Shown in pieces: positions 1 to 7,865 of a stretch of DNA of 18,998 nt (its first letter is position 1; each line of letters opens with the position of its first letter). The notes under the pieces are model-generated. The model saw nothing but the letters and a program-made list of their open reading frames with translations, was not told the origin of the DNA and did not search any database. Origin of the DNA: CAZVAO01 sp964625175. Lineage in GTDB: Bacteria > Bacillota > UBA994 > PWPR01. The position numbers and the translations under genes were made by a program. The stretch spans positions 1 through 18,998 of the forward strand of contig CAZVAO010000042.1 of assembly GCA_964625175.1 (NCBI GenBank), given 5' to 3'.

Positions 1-323
1 GCAGATCGAAGAAACTCCTCATGTCCGGATGTCTGAAAGAACTTATCCGTGATGTCGTCACAGCAGTTACCCGGCCCAGTTCGTCGTACTCGTTGGTAAC
101 AACCAATCCGGTGCTGTCTGACTGCTCCATAATACATCCTCAGATCCAGTTGATGATCCATTATTATCACAATATGCAGTAAGAAAATCTTCATCATAGA
201 CTACTAAGTCAACACCAGTTTCATACGTGGTAGTGTCCATTTCTGCAAAGGCCGGCATCACTGACAGCATGGTGGCAATTACTATTAGCATAGTTAAACC
301 GAATCTAGACCTTTTTCCCCCAT
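1..323 (-). pseudogene. Frameshifted secreted protein, 5' part only (runs off the window)
   Basis: A good ribosome binding site (AAGGAG, + coordinates 333-338) sits 9 nt before an ATG at 321-323, but that frame stops after nine codons (to 294). The neighbouring frame is open and encodes a classic signal peptide ending in AFA, then about 60 residues of acidic, Thr/Ser-rich mature protein down to a TAA at 67-69. One extra base in the G5/A5 run at 312-321 would join ATG and signal peptide (MGGKRSRFGLTMLIVIAT...). A second break lies near 67-78: after NWAG the plausible protein continues in another frame (GNCCDDITDKFFQTSGHEEF...) to base 1. The internal ATG at 289-291 could give a 74-residue product but has no visible ribosome site. 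I do not recognise the family. It is either a decaying exported-protein gene or a sequence with two single-base errors. Confidence 0.55.
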
Positions 324-358
324 TATAAACATCTCCTTTTTACATAGAACGCCCCTAC

Positions 359-392
359 CCACAATGAATTGTGGAAATATCAATAGTGATAT
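359..392. promoter_or_regulatory. Two adjacent palindromes upstream of the broken secreted gene
   Basis: CCACAAT-GA-ATTGTGG (359-374) is a perfect 7-bp inverted repeat, and ATATCA-ATAG-TGATAT (377-392) a perfect 6-bp one three bases later. They lie about 35 to 70 bp upstream of the ATG at 321-323 of the minus-strand secreted gene, where an operator would be expected. No clear -35/-10 pair could be assigned next to them. A role as operator is inference. Confidence 0.3.
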
Positions 393-626
393 ATGACTTA
401 TGGCATTATTATTACCAAAATACTCTATTTATTACCTTTTGTCCATACATTTTTATTTATCCTTATTTTTCATATTTTTTATAAATTAATTCTTATATGT
501 GTTGTTTTATCAAAGAATTTCAGCGTGTTTAGCTCTCAAAACTGGTTGACAAAAGTTTAATGTCACCCCTGAAAATCACCCCAAATTTACAATTTTTTTT
601 CAGCATAAGACAACTCTCTACATTGA
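393..626. other. AT-rich intergenic stretch, nothing recognisable
   Basis: This region is strongly AT-rich with stops in all frames. A TTGACA-like hexamer occurs at 546-551, but no matching -10 follows at 16-18 nt. I see no tRNA, hairpin terminator, repeat or coding signal. Confidence 0.4.
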
Positions 627-929
627 TCTACTAACCCTAATACAAATAAAACCAATTTTGAAGAGATTTTTCTACCTGAGTATGAACATGCACTAGGTCA
701 CCAGGTCGGAATATGGGCTCATGATGGTGGCGACCTATTAGGACCGCGGTTGGAACGTTACGGAGATCGTGCATTTCAACCCGTCATCGAAGGGCAGGTC
801 TACACTTTGGAATTTGGCATTCGCACCTCGCGTGGCTATGTATCCCAAGAAGAGAATGTCTATGTCACGGCTGATGGTTGCAAAATGCTAACAGCACCGC
901 AAAAAGAAATATGGGTAATCAAGGCATAG
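627..929 (+). pseudogene. Orphan C-terminal fragment of an unrecognised protein
   Basis: The frame is open from the codon after a TGA at 624-626 to a TAG at 927-929, about 100 codons. The last 90 codons read like a real protein, with balanced amino acids and alternating hydrophobic strands, e.g. HQVGIWAHDGGDLLGPRLER, QVYTLEFGIRTSRGY and EENVYVTADGCKM. There is no ATG, GTG or TTG with a ribosome site at its left end, and upstream DNA is AT-rich and non-coding, so the fragment has lost its N-terminus. The strand-rich pattern suggests the end of a beta-sandwich or other extracellular domain, but I cannot name a family. It is followed at 947-980 by a hairpin. It points away from the broken secreted gene, so the two are not simply halves of one gene. 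Confidence 0.45.
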
Positions 930-946
930 ACGTGATTTAAAATTCG

Positions 947-980
947 AAAGGAGAGCGGATCCCATGATCGGCTCTCCTTT
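947..980. terminator. Bidirectional hairpin between convergent genes
   Basis: AAAGGAGAGC (947-956) pairs perfectly with GCTCTCCTTT (971-980). The loop holds a further GATC/GATC pairing. It sits between the orphan fragment ending at 929 (+) and the transporter ending at 1013 (-). Neither side has a long T-tract, so termination efficiency is uncertain. Confidence 0.6.
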
Positions 981-1012
981 GTGTAATTTAGACTATCTAA
1001 AACGTAATACGC

Positions 1013-2641
1013 CTACGATCCGATTGTTCTTTGCATGTTATTCTTAACACAAACGTTATTGGCATGATCGGCGATGCGCTCAAAATTCCCCAAAACATCA
1101 AGGTATACAATCCCTGATTTAGGATGACAGGAACCTTCACTGAGTCGTGTGATGTGACTGTGGCGGTGTTCGGCTTCCAAGCGATCAATTAATGCTTCAC
1201 TCTCTTTAACTTTCTGCATAAGTGGCTCGTTCTTATGCTTAAGAACGACCAGAGCATCTTGAATCATCACTCGGATAATACCATACATCTCTGTAAGCTC
1301 TTCCATCGCAGTATCTGAGAATGGGAGTTTGTGATCCATCTTATACTGAGCTTGTTCACAGATATTCTCAGCATGATCACCTATTCGCTCAATATCATTG
1401 ACGGACTCGAAAAGGTAATTTAACCGCTTTGACTGATCCGTTGTCAAACTGCTCTGAGAAATACCCACTAAGTATCCAATAATCTCCCCATTAAGTGTGT
1501 TAATTAAGGTTTCCGTGCCTAATGCTTTCTGTATTAGATTCTCATCGTTTGTCTCAAAAGCTTTCTGGGTATCGGCCAGCATATCAATCGCTAAATTTCC
1601 CATTCTCTCAATCTCTAAGGTCGCCTGTCCTAATGCAATAGAAGGGTTACTGAGTAATTTAGAATCGAGATAGAGCGCTCCCATGACCTCTCGCTCCGCT
1701 TCGCCACCCTTGTCCGGTACAAGAATTTCAATGAAATGTACAAACTGATTAATGAATGGCAGAACGAGCAAGGTGTTAATGATATTGAAAATGGTATGGG
1801 CATTTGCGATTTGTCGTGCAGGATCCAGATTTGTAGACATTGCAAAGGTCGCAAAAGGCCTTAAAAAAATCAGAAATAGTAACACGCCACCGATGTTGAA
1901 AATCGCATGAGCAATAGCTGCGCGTCTTGAGGCAAGCGTCGTGTTGATCGATGCTAACAGCGCTGTGACGGTCGTTCCAATATTACTCCCAAGGATCAAG
2001 GGCAAGGCCATGGGTAAATCTACTAAACCTTGTGTTGCTAAAGCGACCACAATGGCCGTCGTGGCACTGGAACTTTGAATAATAGCCGTAAAGCCTGCAC
2101 CAATTAAGACACCCAAAATGGGGTGCATGGCCACACTTCCCATTAAATCGATAAAAGGTTGAAAAGTCCTAAGCGGCTTCATAGCGGTACTCATGGTAGA
2201 CATTCCAAAGAACAGAATGCCAAATCCCAAGAAAATTTCACCCACATCTTTTGTGCTCTTCTTTTTACCGAACATCAACATGATGACGCCGATGCCAATT
2301 GCAATTGGCGCATACTGGGTCAGCTTGAATGAGACCATTTGGGTTGTAACGGTCGTACCAATATTTGCCCCTAAGATTACCCCGACCGCTTGCCGCAATG
2401 TCATTAAACTGGCGTTTACAAAACCAATAACCATGACAGTAGATGCACTAGAACTCTGGACAATCGCGGTCACAACTGTACCGACTAGAACTGCAAATAT
2501 GGCATTCGACGTTAGAATCTCTAATAAGCGTCGCATCCGATCACCCGCAGCCTTCTGTAAACCACCCGCCATTAATTGCATCCCATAAATAAACAAACCC
2601 AAACCCGCAATCATACTTAAAACGATAGAAGGTATATCCAT
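1013..2641 (-). CDS. Na/Pi cotransporter family protein with C-terminal PhoU-like domain (copy 1)
   Basis: This 542-residue membrane protein belongs to the Na/phosphate cotransporter II-related family (NptA/YjbB type), expected to move phosphate across the cytoplasmic membrane using a sodium gradient. The N-terminal half shows the internal duplication typical of the fold: QSSSA at about 62-66 and again at 189-193, each followed by a GANIGTT or GSNIGTT loop (91-97, 218-224). Hydrophobic segments cover about 5-305. From about 335 to the end lies a helical PhoU-like domain with two related repeats containing ERMGNLA, ERIGDHAENI and ERIADHANNV. The ATG at 2639-2641 is preceded by AGAGGAG at good spacing. 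It lies directly downstream of a close paralogue and ends at a shared hairpin. Family membership is firm; the sign of transport (uptake or efflux) cannot be read from sequence. Confidence 0.93.
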   Translation of the reverse strand: MDIPSIVLSMIAGLGLFIYGMQLMAGGLQKAAGDRMRRLLEILTSNAIFAVLVGTVVTAIVQSSSASTVMVIGFVNASLMTLRQAVGVILGANIGTTVTTQMVSFKLTQYAPIAIGIGVIMLMFGKKKSTKDVGEIFLGFGILFFGMSTMSTAMKPLRTFQPFIDLMGSVAMHPILGVLIGAGFTAIIQSSSATTAIVVALATQGLVDLPMALPLILGSNIGTTVTALLASINTTLASRRAAIAHAIFNIGGVLLFLIFLRPFATFAMSTNLDPARQIANAHTIFNIINTLLVLPFINQFVHFIEILVPDKGGEAEREVMGALYLDSKLLSNPSIALGQATLEIERMGNLAIDMLADTQKAFETNDENLIQKALGTETLINTLNGEIIGYLVGISQSSLTTDQSKRLNYLFESVNDIERIGDHAENICEQAQYKMDHKLPFSDTAMEELTEMYGIIRVMIQDALVVLKHKNEPLMQKVKESEALIDRLEAEHRHSHITRLSEGSCHPKSGIVYLDVLGNFERIADHANNVCVKNNMQRTIGS

Positions 2642-2775
2642 ATCAGTGCTCCTCTCAAATTCATACTAGGTGATCATCTCAACAAATCAACAAACCCCTT
2701 TTCAATGGATTGATTGCACATTTAATGGCACCAATCGAATTGAATAATAGCTCTTCATCCTTTTACCTAATAAAA

Positions 2776-2827
2776 CAGCCACTCATAATTTATTTTTACT
2801 GAATTAGCCATTATGTACACTAAGATT
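2776..2827 (-). promoter_or_regulatory. Leader element of transporter copy 1, conserved with copy 2
   Basis: On the minus strand, AATCTTAGTGTA (2816-2827) is followed by AATAAATT and TGAGTGGC (2778-2794). The same blocks with almost the same internal spacing (39 against 40 bp) precede copy 2 at 4880-4930, and their distance to the start codon is similar (about 176 against 182 bp). A later TTGGTG block (2729-2735) is also shared. The elements probably carry a common promoter or regulator site. No canonical Pho box (repeated TTAACA-like hexamers) is visible. Confidence 0.45.
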
Positions 2828-2991
2828 ATTGGTGTTGTTAGGCTTGTTGGTGAAGTGAAGTTGATGGAAAAAGCAAGTCCCTTGTGAGGTCTTCGGTATT
2901 AAAATATTAAAGCAAAAATATTCCTTACATAAAGTAGGATTGCTCCTGCTAATAATAACACAGAAGCAAGTAAGTAGAAACATCTTAGTGT
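2817..2991. repeat. 10-bp inverted repeat ACACTAAGAT bracketing the intergenic spacer
   Basis: ACACTAAGAT at 2817-2826 reappears as its exact reverse complement ATCTTAGTGT at 2982-2991. A third copy, in the first orientation, lies at 4920-4929 upstream of transporter copy 2. The DNA between the inverted copies holds no convincing gene. Confidence 0.4.
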
Positions 2992-2995
2992 CGAA

Positions 2996-3025
2996 GATCG
3001 TATGATCATGCAACTAAATACGATC
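2996..3025 (-). terminator. Possible hairpin downstream of transporter copy 2
   Basis: GATCGTAT (2996-3003) and ATACGATC (3018-3025) form a perfect 8-bp inverted repeat with a 14-nt loop, just past the apparent 3' end of the upstream transporter copy. No T-tract follows on the minus strand, so it may be a weak terminator or only a hairpin. Confidence 0.3.
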
Positions 3026-3067
3026 TCTAAATAGTCTTTAAGCGGCAACTAAATATTTTGTGGCCCC

Positions 3068-3167
3068 NNNNNNNNNNNNNNNNNNNNNNNNNNNNNNNNN
3101 NNNNNNNNNNNNNNNNNNNNNNNNNNNNNNNNNNNNNNNNNNNNNNNNNNNNNNNNNNNNNNNNNNN
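3068..3167. other. Scaffold gap (100 Ns)
   Basis: Exactly 100 Ns, the usual placeholder for a gap of unknown length. It falls in the 3' end of the second transporter copy, where the two paralogues are nearly identical at DNA level, so a repeat-induced assembly break is the likely cause. Aligning the genes, base 3168 corresponds to about 1080 of copy 1, so roughly 67 bases of coding sequence would be expected to be missing. Confidence 0.95.
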
Positions 3168-4738
3168 TCGAAGTTGCCCAATACATCAAGATAAACAATC
3201 CCCGATTTAGGATGACAGGAACCTTCACTGAGTCGTGTAATGTGACTGTGGCGATGTTCCGCCTCTAAACGATCAATTAACATTTCACTCTCTTTCACTT
3301 TCTGCATGAGAGGTTCGTTCTTCTTTTTAAGGACAACGAGAGCATCTCGAATCATCACTCGGATAATGCCATACATCTCGGTAAGTTCTTCCATTGCGGT
3401 GTCTGAGAAGGGCAGGTTATGATCCATCTTATATTGAGCTTGCTCACAGATATTCTCGGCATGATCCCCTATGCGCTCGATATCATTCACAGATTCAAAT
3501 AGATAGTTTAGACGCATAGATTGCTCTCGCGTCAAACTACTCTGAGAAATACCAACCAGATAACTAATAATCTCACCATTTAATTGATTAATCAGAAGCT
3601 CTGCATTGAGCGCTTTCTTGATTAAATACTCATCATTCGTTTCAAAAGCTTTTTGAGTATCATCTAACATATTGATTGCCAAGTTACCCATGCGTTCAAT
3701 CTCAAGCGTAGCCTGACCAAGGGCAATAGAGGGATTTGTAAGTAGCATCTGATCAAGATAAATGGCACCCGCTTCGTCTTCTACGGCACCCTCACCCTCA
3801 TCACGATCGGGTACGATGCTTTCAATGAAATGAACAAACTGATTGATAAACGGCATAAGGATTAAGGTGTTTGCGACATTGAAAATGGTATGGGCATTCG
3901 CAATTTGCCGAGCGGTATCCGTGTGGGTAGCGAGCGCTAATGCAGTAAAAGGTTTTAATACAAACAGACATAATATTACGCCACCAAACTTGATAATTGT
4001 GTGTGCGATAGCCGTACGCCTCGATGCAAGCGTCGTATTAATGGAAGCTAAAAGTGCTGTAATTGTCGTGCCAATATTGCTCCCAAGAATCAAAGGTATT
4101 GCACTTGGTAAATCCACTAAGCCCTGAGTCGCTAAGGCTACAACAATAGCGGTTGTAGCACTCGAACTTTGGATAACTGCAGTAAACCCAGCTCCTATTA
4201 GAACGCCTAGCAATGGCTGTTGTGCGACACTCGTCATTAGATTGATAAAAGGTTGGAAAGTGCGCAGGGGCTTCATGGCGACACTCATCGTTGACATACC
4301 AAAGAATAGAATACCAAAGCCTAAGAAAATTTCGCCGATATCTTTGGTGCTTTTCTTTTTACCAAACATCAGCATGATCACGCCGATACCAATCGCAATC
4401 GGGGCATACTGAGTCAGGTGGAATGAAACCATTTGAGTGGTGACTGTCGTACCAATATTGGCTCCAAGAATAACACCTACAGCTTGCCGTAGAGTCATGA
4501 GCCCAGCATTCACAAAACCAATTACCATAACACTAGTGGCACTAGAACTCTGAACAATCGCGGTCACGACTGTACCCACAATAACAGCAAAGAAAGTATT
4601 AGATGTTAAAACATCCAGTAAACGACGCATTCGATCGCCAGCGGCTTTCTGTAAAGCACCAGCCATTAATTGCATACCATAGATGAACAAGCCTAACCCA
4701 GCAATCATACTCATAATCATTGATGATATATTTAACAT
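3168..4738 (-). CDS. Na/Pi cotransporter family protein with PhoU-like domain (copy 2, 3' end lost in gap)
   Basis: This is a close paralogue of the downstream transporter: it has the same paired QSSSA motifs, GANIGTT/GSNIGTT loops, transmembrane pattern and PhoU-like tail, with long identical peptide stretches. The start is the ATG at 4736-4738, preceded by GAGGAG; the TTG five codons upstream lies inside that ribosome site and is unlikely to be used. The reading ends at base 3168 at the LGNF motif, about 22 residues before the end expected from copy 1. Beyond the Ns a short open tail (3038-3067) ends in ATKYLVAA, unlike the copy 1 C-terminus; because the gap length is arbitrary, its frame cannot be trusted. 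Divergence from copy 1 is greatest around the linker between membrane and PhoU domains (DRDEGEGAVEDEAG here). Both copies probably transport phosphate; separate regulation or affinity is inference. Confidence 0.9.
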
Positions 4739-4879
4739 CGAAACACTCCTCAAACCTATTCAAAAATGCTCATGACACCCGCTCACAACAACCATATCCA
4801 TGTCTTATAAAACTAAACACCAATACAATGTTGAATTGAACAAAATCATTTATTAGCAATACACCAAGGGAGTAAAGTG

Positions 4880-4930
4880 GCCACTCAAGAATTTATTATA
4901 GTCGAAAGACACATGAATTACACTAAGATT
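4880..4930 (-). promoter_or_regulatory. Leader element of transporter copy 2 with a possible -10
   Basis: The minus strand reads AATCTTAGTGTA (4919-4930), then a TATAAT (4895-4900) and TTGAGTGGC, matching the leader of copy 1 in order and spacing. TATAAT is a good -10; the hexamer 17 nt upstream (GTGTAA) is a poor -35, which would fit an activator-dependent promoter. Function is inferred from conservation between the two copies only. Confidence 0.45.
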
Positions 4931-5124
4931 TTTGCTTTTTACGAAATTTTTGTCCACATGCCTATTATATTGGGCTTTCAACCATGTAAAATGATGACCC
5001 TCTGAAGCCGATATCTGAATACAAATAGACAACATTTAAGGCATAATACTATGAAATGTGTTCACTTTCAGGTATACTATCTGCAGAAATACTTTGTTCT
5101 CAGTTAGAAAGTAGGACCAAGATT

Positions 5125-6060
5125 ATGAAGATTTCACGAAAGCTTATAGGCGGTATAATCGTACTGCTTATTGTACTAAGCATCTTTTCGTTTATCGCAA
5201 TCCGCACCTATGTTGAAGAACAGCAAGCGGATCTTTTAGCGAGAATAACGGCTCTAGAAGCATCTATTAATCAGCTTCAAGAACAGATTTCCGAAGCTGA
5301 AGATTCTCTAACGGCCTCAGAGGAAATCGTAGCTAGTCAGCGTGATCAAATTGATTCATTAAATCAAGAAATAGCTGACTTAAGCAAGATTATTGACCGT
5401 CTAAATGGGGACGAAGTGCCTGCCCCTGCAAGGAAAACAGCCTATCTGACATTTGACGATGGTCCCAGCGAATTAACCTATCAAATTCTAGATATACTAG
5501 CCGAACATCAGATCAAAGCGACCTTCTTTGTCAATGGGCACAACGATGCCGAAGCCATCGCACTTTACAAAGCCATCCAAGATGCGGGTCATGTCATTGG
5601 CAATCATACTTATTCGCATTATTATCCCAATATTTACGCCTCAGCAGATGCCTTCATGGAAGATGTTTATCGCCTTGACGAATTACTCTATACGGCAACG
5701 GGTGTTCGTCCTCGTTTGATCCGTTTCCCGGGTGGCTCGTCCTCCAGTAGCTTAACGGCTCCCGTTCGTAACGCAATCATTCGCCGCTTATTTACAGAAG
5801 GCTATCAGTATTTTGACTGGAACGTTGATGGTAAAGACAGCCTTTCAATCGTTCAATCCCCCGAACAAATCGTCAATAATGTGGTTACGGGAGCGCTAAA
5901 GCAGGATTGTGCGGTTATTTTACTTCATGACCGTGAATCTAAAGTCAATACTGTCGCTGCACTCCCTGCAATTATTGATCAGCTCACTGAGCTCGGTTAT
6001 CAATTTGAGGCGCTCAATATGAATTCACCGACCATCCAACACCGCAAATTAACGAGTTAA
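5125..6060 (+). CDS. Membrane-anchored polysaccharide deacetylase (CE4, peptidoglycan GlcNAc deacetylase type)
   Basis: This predicted enzyme of 311 residues removes acetyl groups from N-acetylated sugars of the cell wall. One N-terminal transmembrane segment (about 8-28) anchors it outside the cell, followed by a coiled-coil stalk (about 30-92) rich in Glu, Gln and Leu heptads. The NodB/CE4 domain follows with its motifs in order: TFDDGP (109-114, catalytic Asp and metal Asp), HTYSH (161-165, metal His pair), RFPGG (200-204), DWNVDG (from 231) and LLHD (266-269). All expected catalytic residues are present. The start is the ATG at 5125, with a GTAGGA-like ribosome site and a signal-anchor beginning MKISRK; an ATG at 5056 would add an unlikely leader. 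It is monocistronic and convergent with the carboxypeptidase. Substrate (peptidoglycan versus another glycan) is inferred. Confidence 0.92.
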   Translation: MKISRKLIGGIIVLLIVLSIFSFIAIRTYVEEQQADLLARITALEASINQLQEQISEAEDSLTASEEIVASQRDQIDSLNQEIADLSKIIDRLNGDEVPAPARKTAYLTFDDGPSELTYQILDILAEHQIKATFFVNGHNDAEAIALYKAIQDAGHVIGNHTYSHYYPNIYASADAFMEDVYRLDELLYTATGVRPRLIRFPGGSSSSSLTAPVRNAIIRRLFTEGYQYFDWNVDGKDSLSIVQSPEQIVNNVVTGALKQDCAVILLHDRESKVNTVAALPAIIDQLTELGYQFEALNMNSPTIQHRKLTS

Positions 6061-6100
6061 ACCCTTTGAACCCCAAACCACCTAAATACTTACATAATCG

Positions 6101-6125
6101 AAGAGCAGACCGCTGGTCTGCTCTT
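6101..6125. terminator. Bidirectional hairpin between deacetylase and carboxypeptidase
   Basis: AAGAGCAGAC (6101-6110) and GTCTGCTCTT (6116-6125) form a perfect 10-bp stem with a 5-nt loop, centred between two convergent stop codons. T-tracts are short on both sides. Confidence 0.7.
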
Positions 6126-6141
6126 GCTAGTTACAATCGAT

Positions 6142-7803
6142 TTAAGATAAAGTAATTTCTTGCGAGACGCTTCCGCCCTTTTGCGAAATGGCTTTTATGA
6201 CAACAACTGATCCTTGAGGGGCCTGAATCACGAAGTCAGCTCGGTAACAAGAACTGGCAGGGGTTTGGTCGCGTTTTTGCTGCGATTGATAATAGCCCTC
6301 TAGGAAACCAATCTTTATCTTATCATTGCCCATCAGCAATTTCGTTCCTTCTGCCAACTCTAATATCACTTCATCAGGTGAAATCACTTTAATCGCCTTC
6401 CCTTTGTTAGAAAGGTTCGTCGGGAGAAAGCCATGATTAGCAATCAATGCGGATACCTTGAAAATCTGGTCTTCGATACGGGTAACTTGCACATCTTCAA
6501 TGGCAATCCGTGGCAGTGCTAAGGTGTGGGCCAAGAGGAACTGACACATCTTATGGCACTCCTGCTCTAACAGCTGATGCGGTGGATTCTGCTTGACAAA
6601 TTTAGGATTCCATCCGCCAATTTCGACTTCACCGAGCTGAGGATGGTCGTATTGACGCCAATTGAAGAATCCTTTGCCAAATAGCTCACGATCATTCCAT
6701 TCGAACAACTTGAGTTCCCGTTCTAGTGCTTCCTGTGGGGTCAATGCCCGCGCCGCGTGCCAATCAAGCTTGGCTCCCGCACGACCATACATGTCCCATA
6801 ATTCTGGGGTAAAGCCCGGTATACCATTATGCTCATAAGCCCAGTCAACGATCGTGGCGGCGAATACGCCTCCGGTACTTGGGACATCTGGATAACCCGT
6901 CAGTTCAAACCCCCGCTGCCCAATTGTCTTGAGTAACTGTAAATCCCCTTGATCCATCTCTGCCTCTGTTATGACGTAAGGCGATCGGAATAGAATACCT
7001 CCTGAGGTATGTAAAGCTTCTAGGGCGCCAATGTTTTTATGACTAAGGATAAAATCAACGACATTTTTAATTTCTGGCTCAGAGGTTGGATAATCCCCTC
7101 CACCTTTGATGTTGGGGTTCCACTCAGACGGATAATTGCGGTTCAGATCTAGACCCCAAGGGACAGGCTGAACGACAAAAGGCTCTTCGTTCGTGTCTTT
7201 AATGAAACCCTCAGGATAAATGTGATAATAGGCGCCTTCGACATCATCCATTTTGCGAGCTTCCATCATCCGTGCATCTTTTGCGCTTATCTTCCAAGCA
7301 CCCCGTGCGTCATCTCTTACGCGCATATTTAGTATATAGCCATCACCATCAATATCTTCGCGATGTAGCCCTGGCAATTCACTTATTTTCTCATCCGGCC
7401 AAACCCGCACACTGCTTCGGAGGGTATTGGGAGTCGTCAGATACAATTCGGCTCCATCTGGGTTGACACGTGGAATAATATAAAACGTATAATTATCGAC
7501 CAATCGTGTTATTTTGGGGTCTTTACCGTAGTTCTGAAGTAGGTAGTTTGCGGTATAGAGCGCCGTCATAGATCCCGTAACTTCTCCCGCATGCGTATTG
7601 CCATCAATATAGATCGCCGGTTTATCTGCGGCCTCTCTATCCATACTCGACGTAATTGTCAAATACCAAACGTCACGCTTTTCATAGGACTGGCCAATAC
7701 TCCCCATTTGACATAGCTCAGAAAAATCAGTGCTAAGTTGTTCTAAGGCAGCTGTCAATTCAGCATATTTGTAATAGGTATCGAATTTTAATTGGCTGTT
7801 CAA
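6142..7803 (-). CDS. M14-family zinc carboxypeptidase, cytosolic
   Basis: A 553-residue metallopeptidase of the M14 (carboxypeptidase A-like) family. Zinc ligands are visible as H71-x-x-E74 in the NTHAGE motif and H265 in ALHTSGG. PRVNPDG (111-117) and LNRNYP (220-225) are the family's substrate-binding motifs, and E334 in FTPELWD is the probable catalytic glutamate. The catalytic domain fills about residues 8-400; the remaining 150 residues look strand-rich and may form an accessory beta-domain. There is no signal peptide or membrane segment, unlike many secreted M14 enzymes, so it probably acts in the cytoplasm on peptides, perhaps wall-derived; the substrate is not known from sequence. The start is TTG (7801-7803), chosen because a near-perfect AGAGGAGG lies 7 nt upstream and no in-frame ATG competes. 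It is transcribed divergently from the PAP2 gene. Confidence 0.9.
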   Translation of the reverse strand: MNSQLKFDTYYKYAELTAALEQLSTDFSELCQMGSIGQSYEKRDVWYLTITSSMDREAADKPAIYIDGNTHAGEVTGSMTALYTANYLLQNYGKDPKITRLVDNYTFYIIPRVNPDGAELYLTTPNTLRSSVRVWPDEKISELPGLHREDIDGDGYILNMRVRDDARGAWKISAKDARMMEARKMDDVEGAYYHIYPEGFIKDTNEEPFVVQPVPWGLDLNRNYPSEWNPNIKGGGDYPTSEPEIKNVVDFILSHKNIGALEALHTSGGILFRSPYVITEAEMDQGDLQLLKTIGQRGFELTGYPDVPSTGGVFAATIVDWAYEHNGIPGFTPELWDMYGRAGAKLDWHAARALTPQEALERELKLFEWNDRELFGKGFFNWRQYDHPQLGEVEIGGWNPKFVKQNPPHQLLEQECHKMCQFLLAHTLALPRIAIEDVQVTRIEDQIFKVSALIANHGFLPTNLSNKGKAIKVISPDEVILELAEGTKLLMGNDKIKIGFLEGYYQSQQKRDQTPASSCYRADFVIQAPQGSVVVIKAISQKGGSVSQEITLS

Positions 7804-7836
7804 TGGAACACCTCCTCTTATTATAGTGTAGTATTC

Positions 7837-7865
7837 TTGATGTGCTATGTATAATCCTCTATAAT
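7837..7865 (+). promoter_or_regulatory. Sigma-A-type promoter of the PAP2 gene
   Basis: TTGATG (7837-7842), a 17-nt spacer and a perfect TATAAT (7860-7865) lie 51 bp upstream of the PAP2 start codon in the divergent intergenic region. A second TATAAT at 7850-7855 has no matching -35. Confidence 0.65.

Noticed and set aside
546..551. TTGACA as a -35 box on the plus strand
   Set aside because: No TATAAT-like hexamer 16-18 nt downstream and no gene start follows.
2193..2588. 131-codon plus-strand ORF
   Set aside because: It lies wholly antisense to the clear Na/Pi transporter and is a shadow of its codon usage.
2804..3013. 69-codon minus-strand ORF between the transporters
   Set aside because: Cys/Phe/Asn-rich composition without domain character; it overlaps the shared leader element, and no convincing ribosome site was seen.
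4853..5035. 60-codon minus-strand ORF upstream of transporter copy 2
   Set aside because: It overlaps the leader element and possible -10, and the similarity to the other short ORF (NLSV...) comes from the shared non-coding motif, not from conserved protein.
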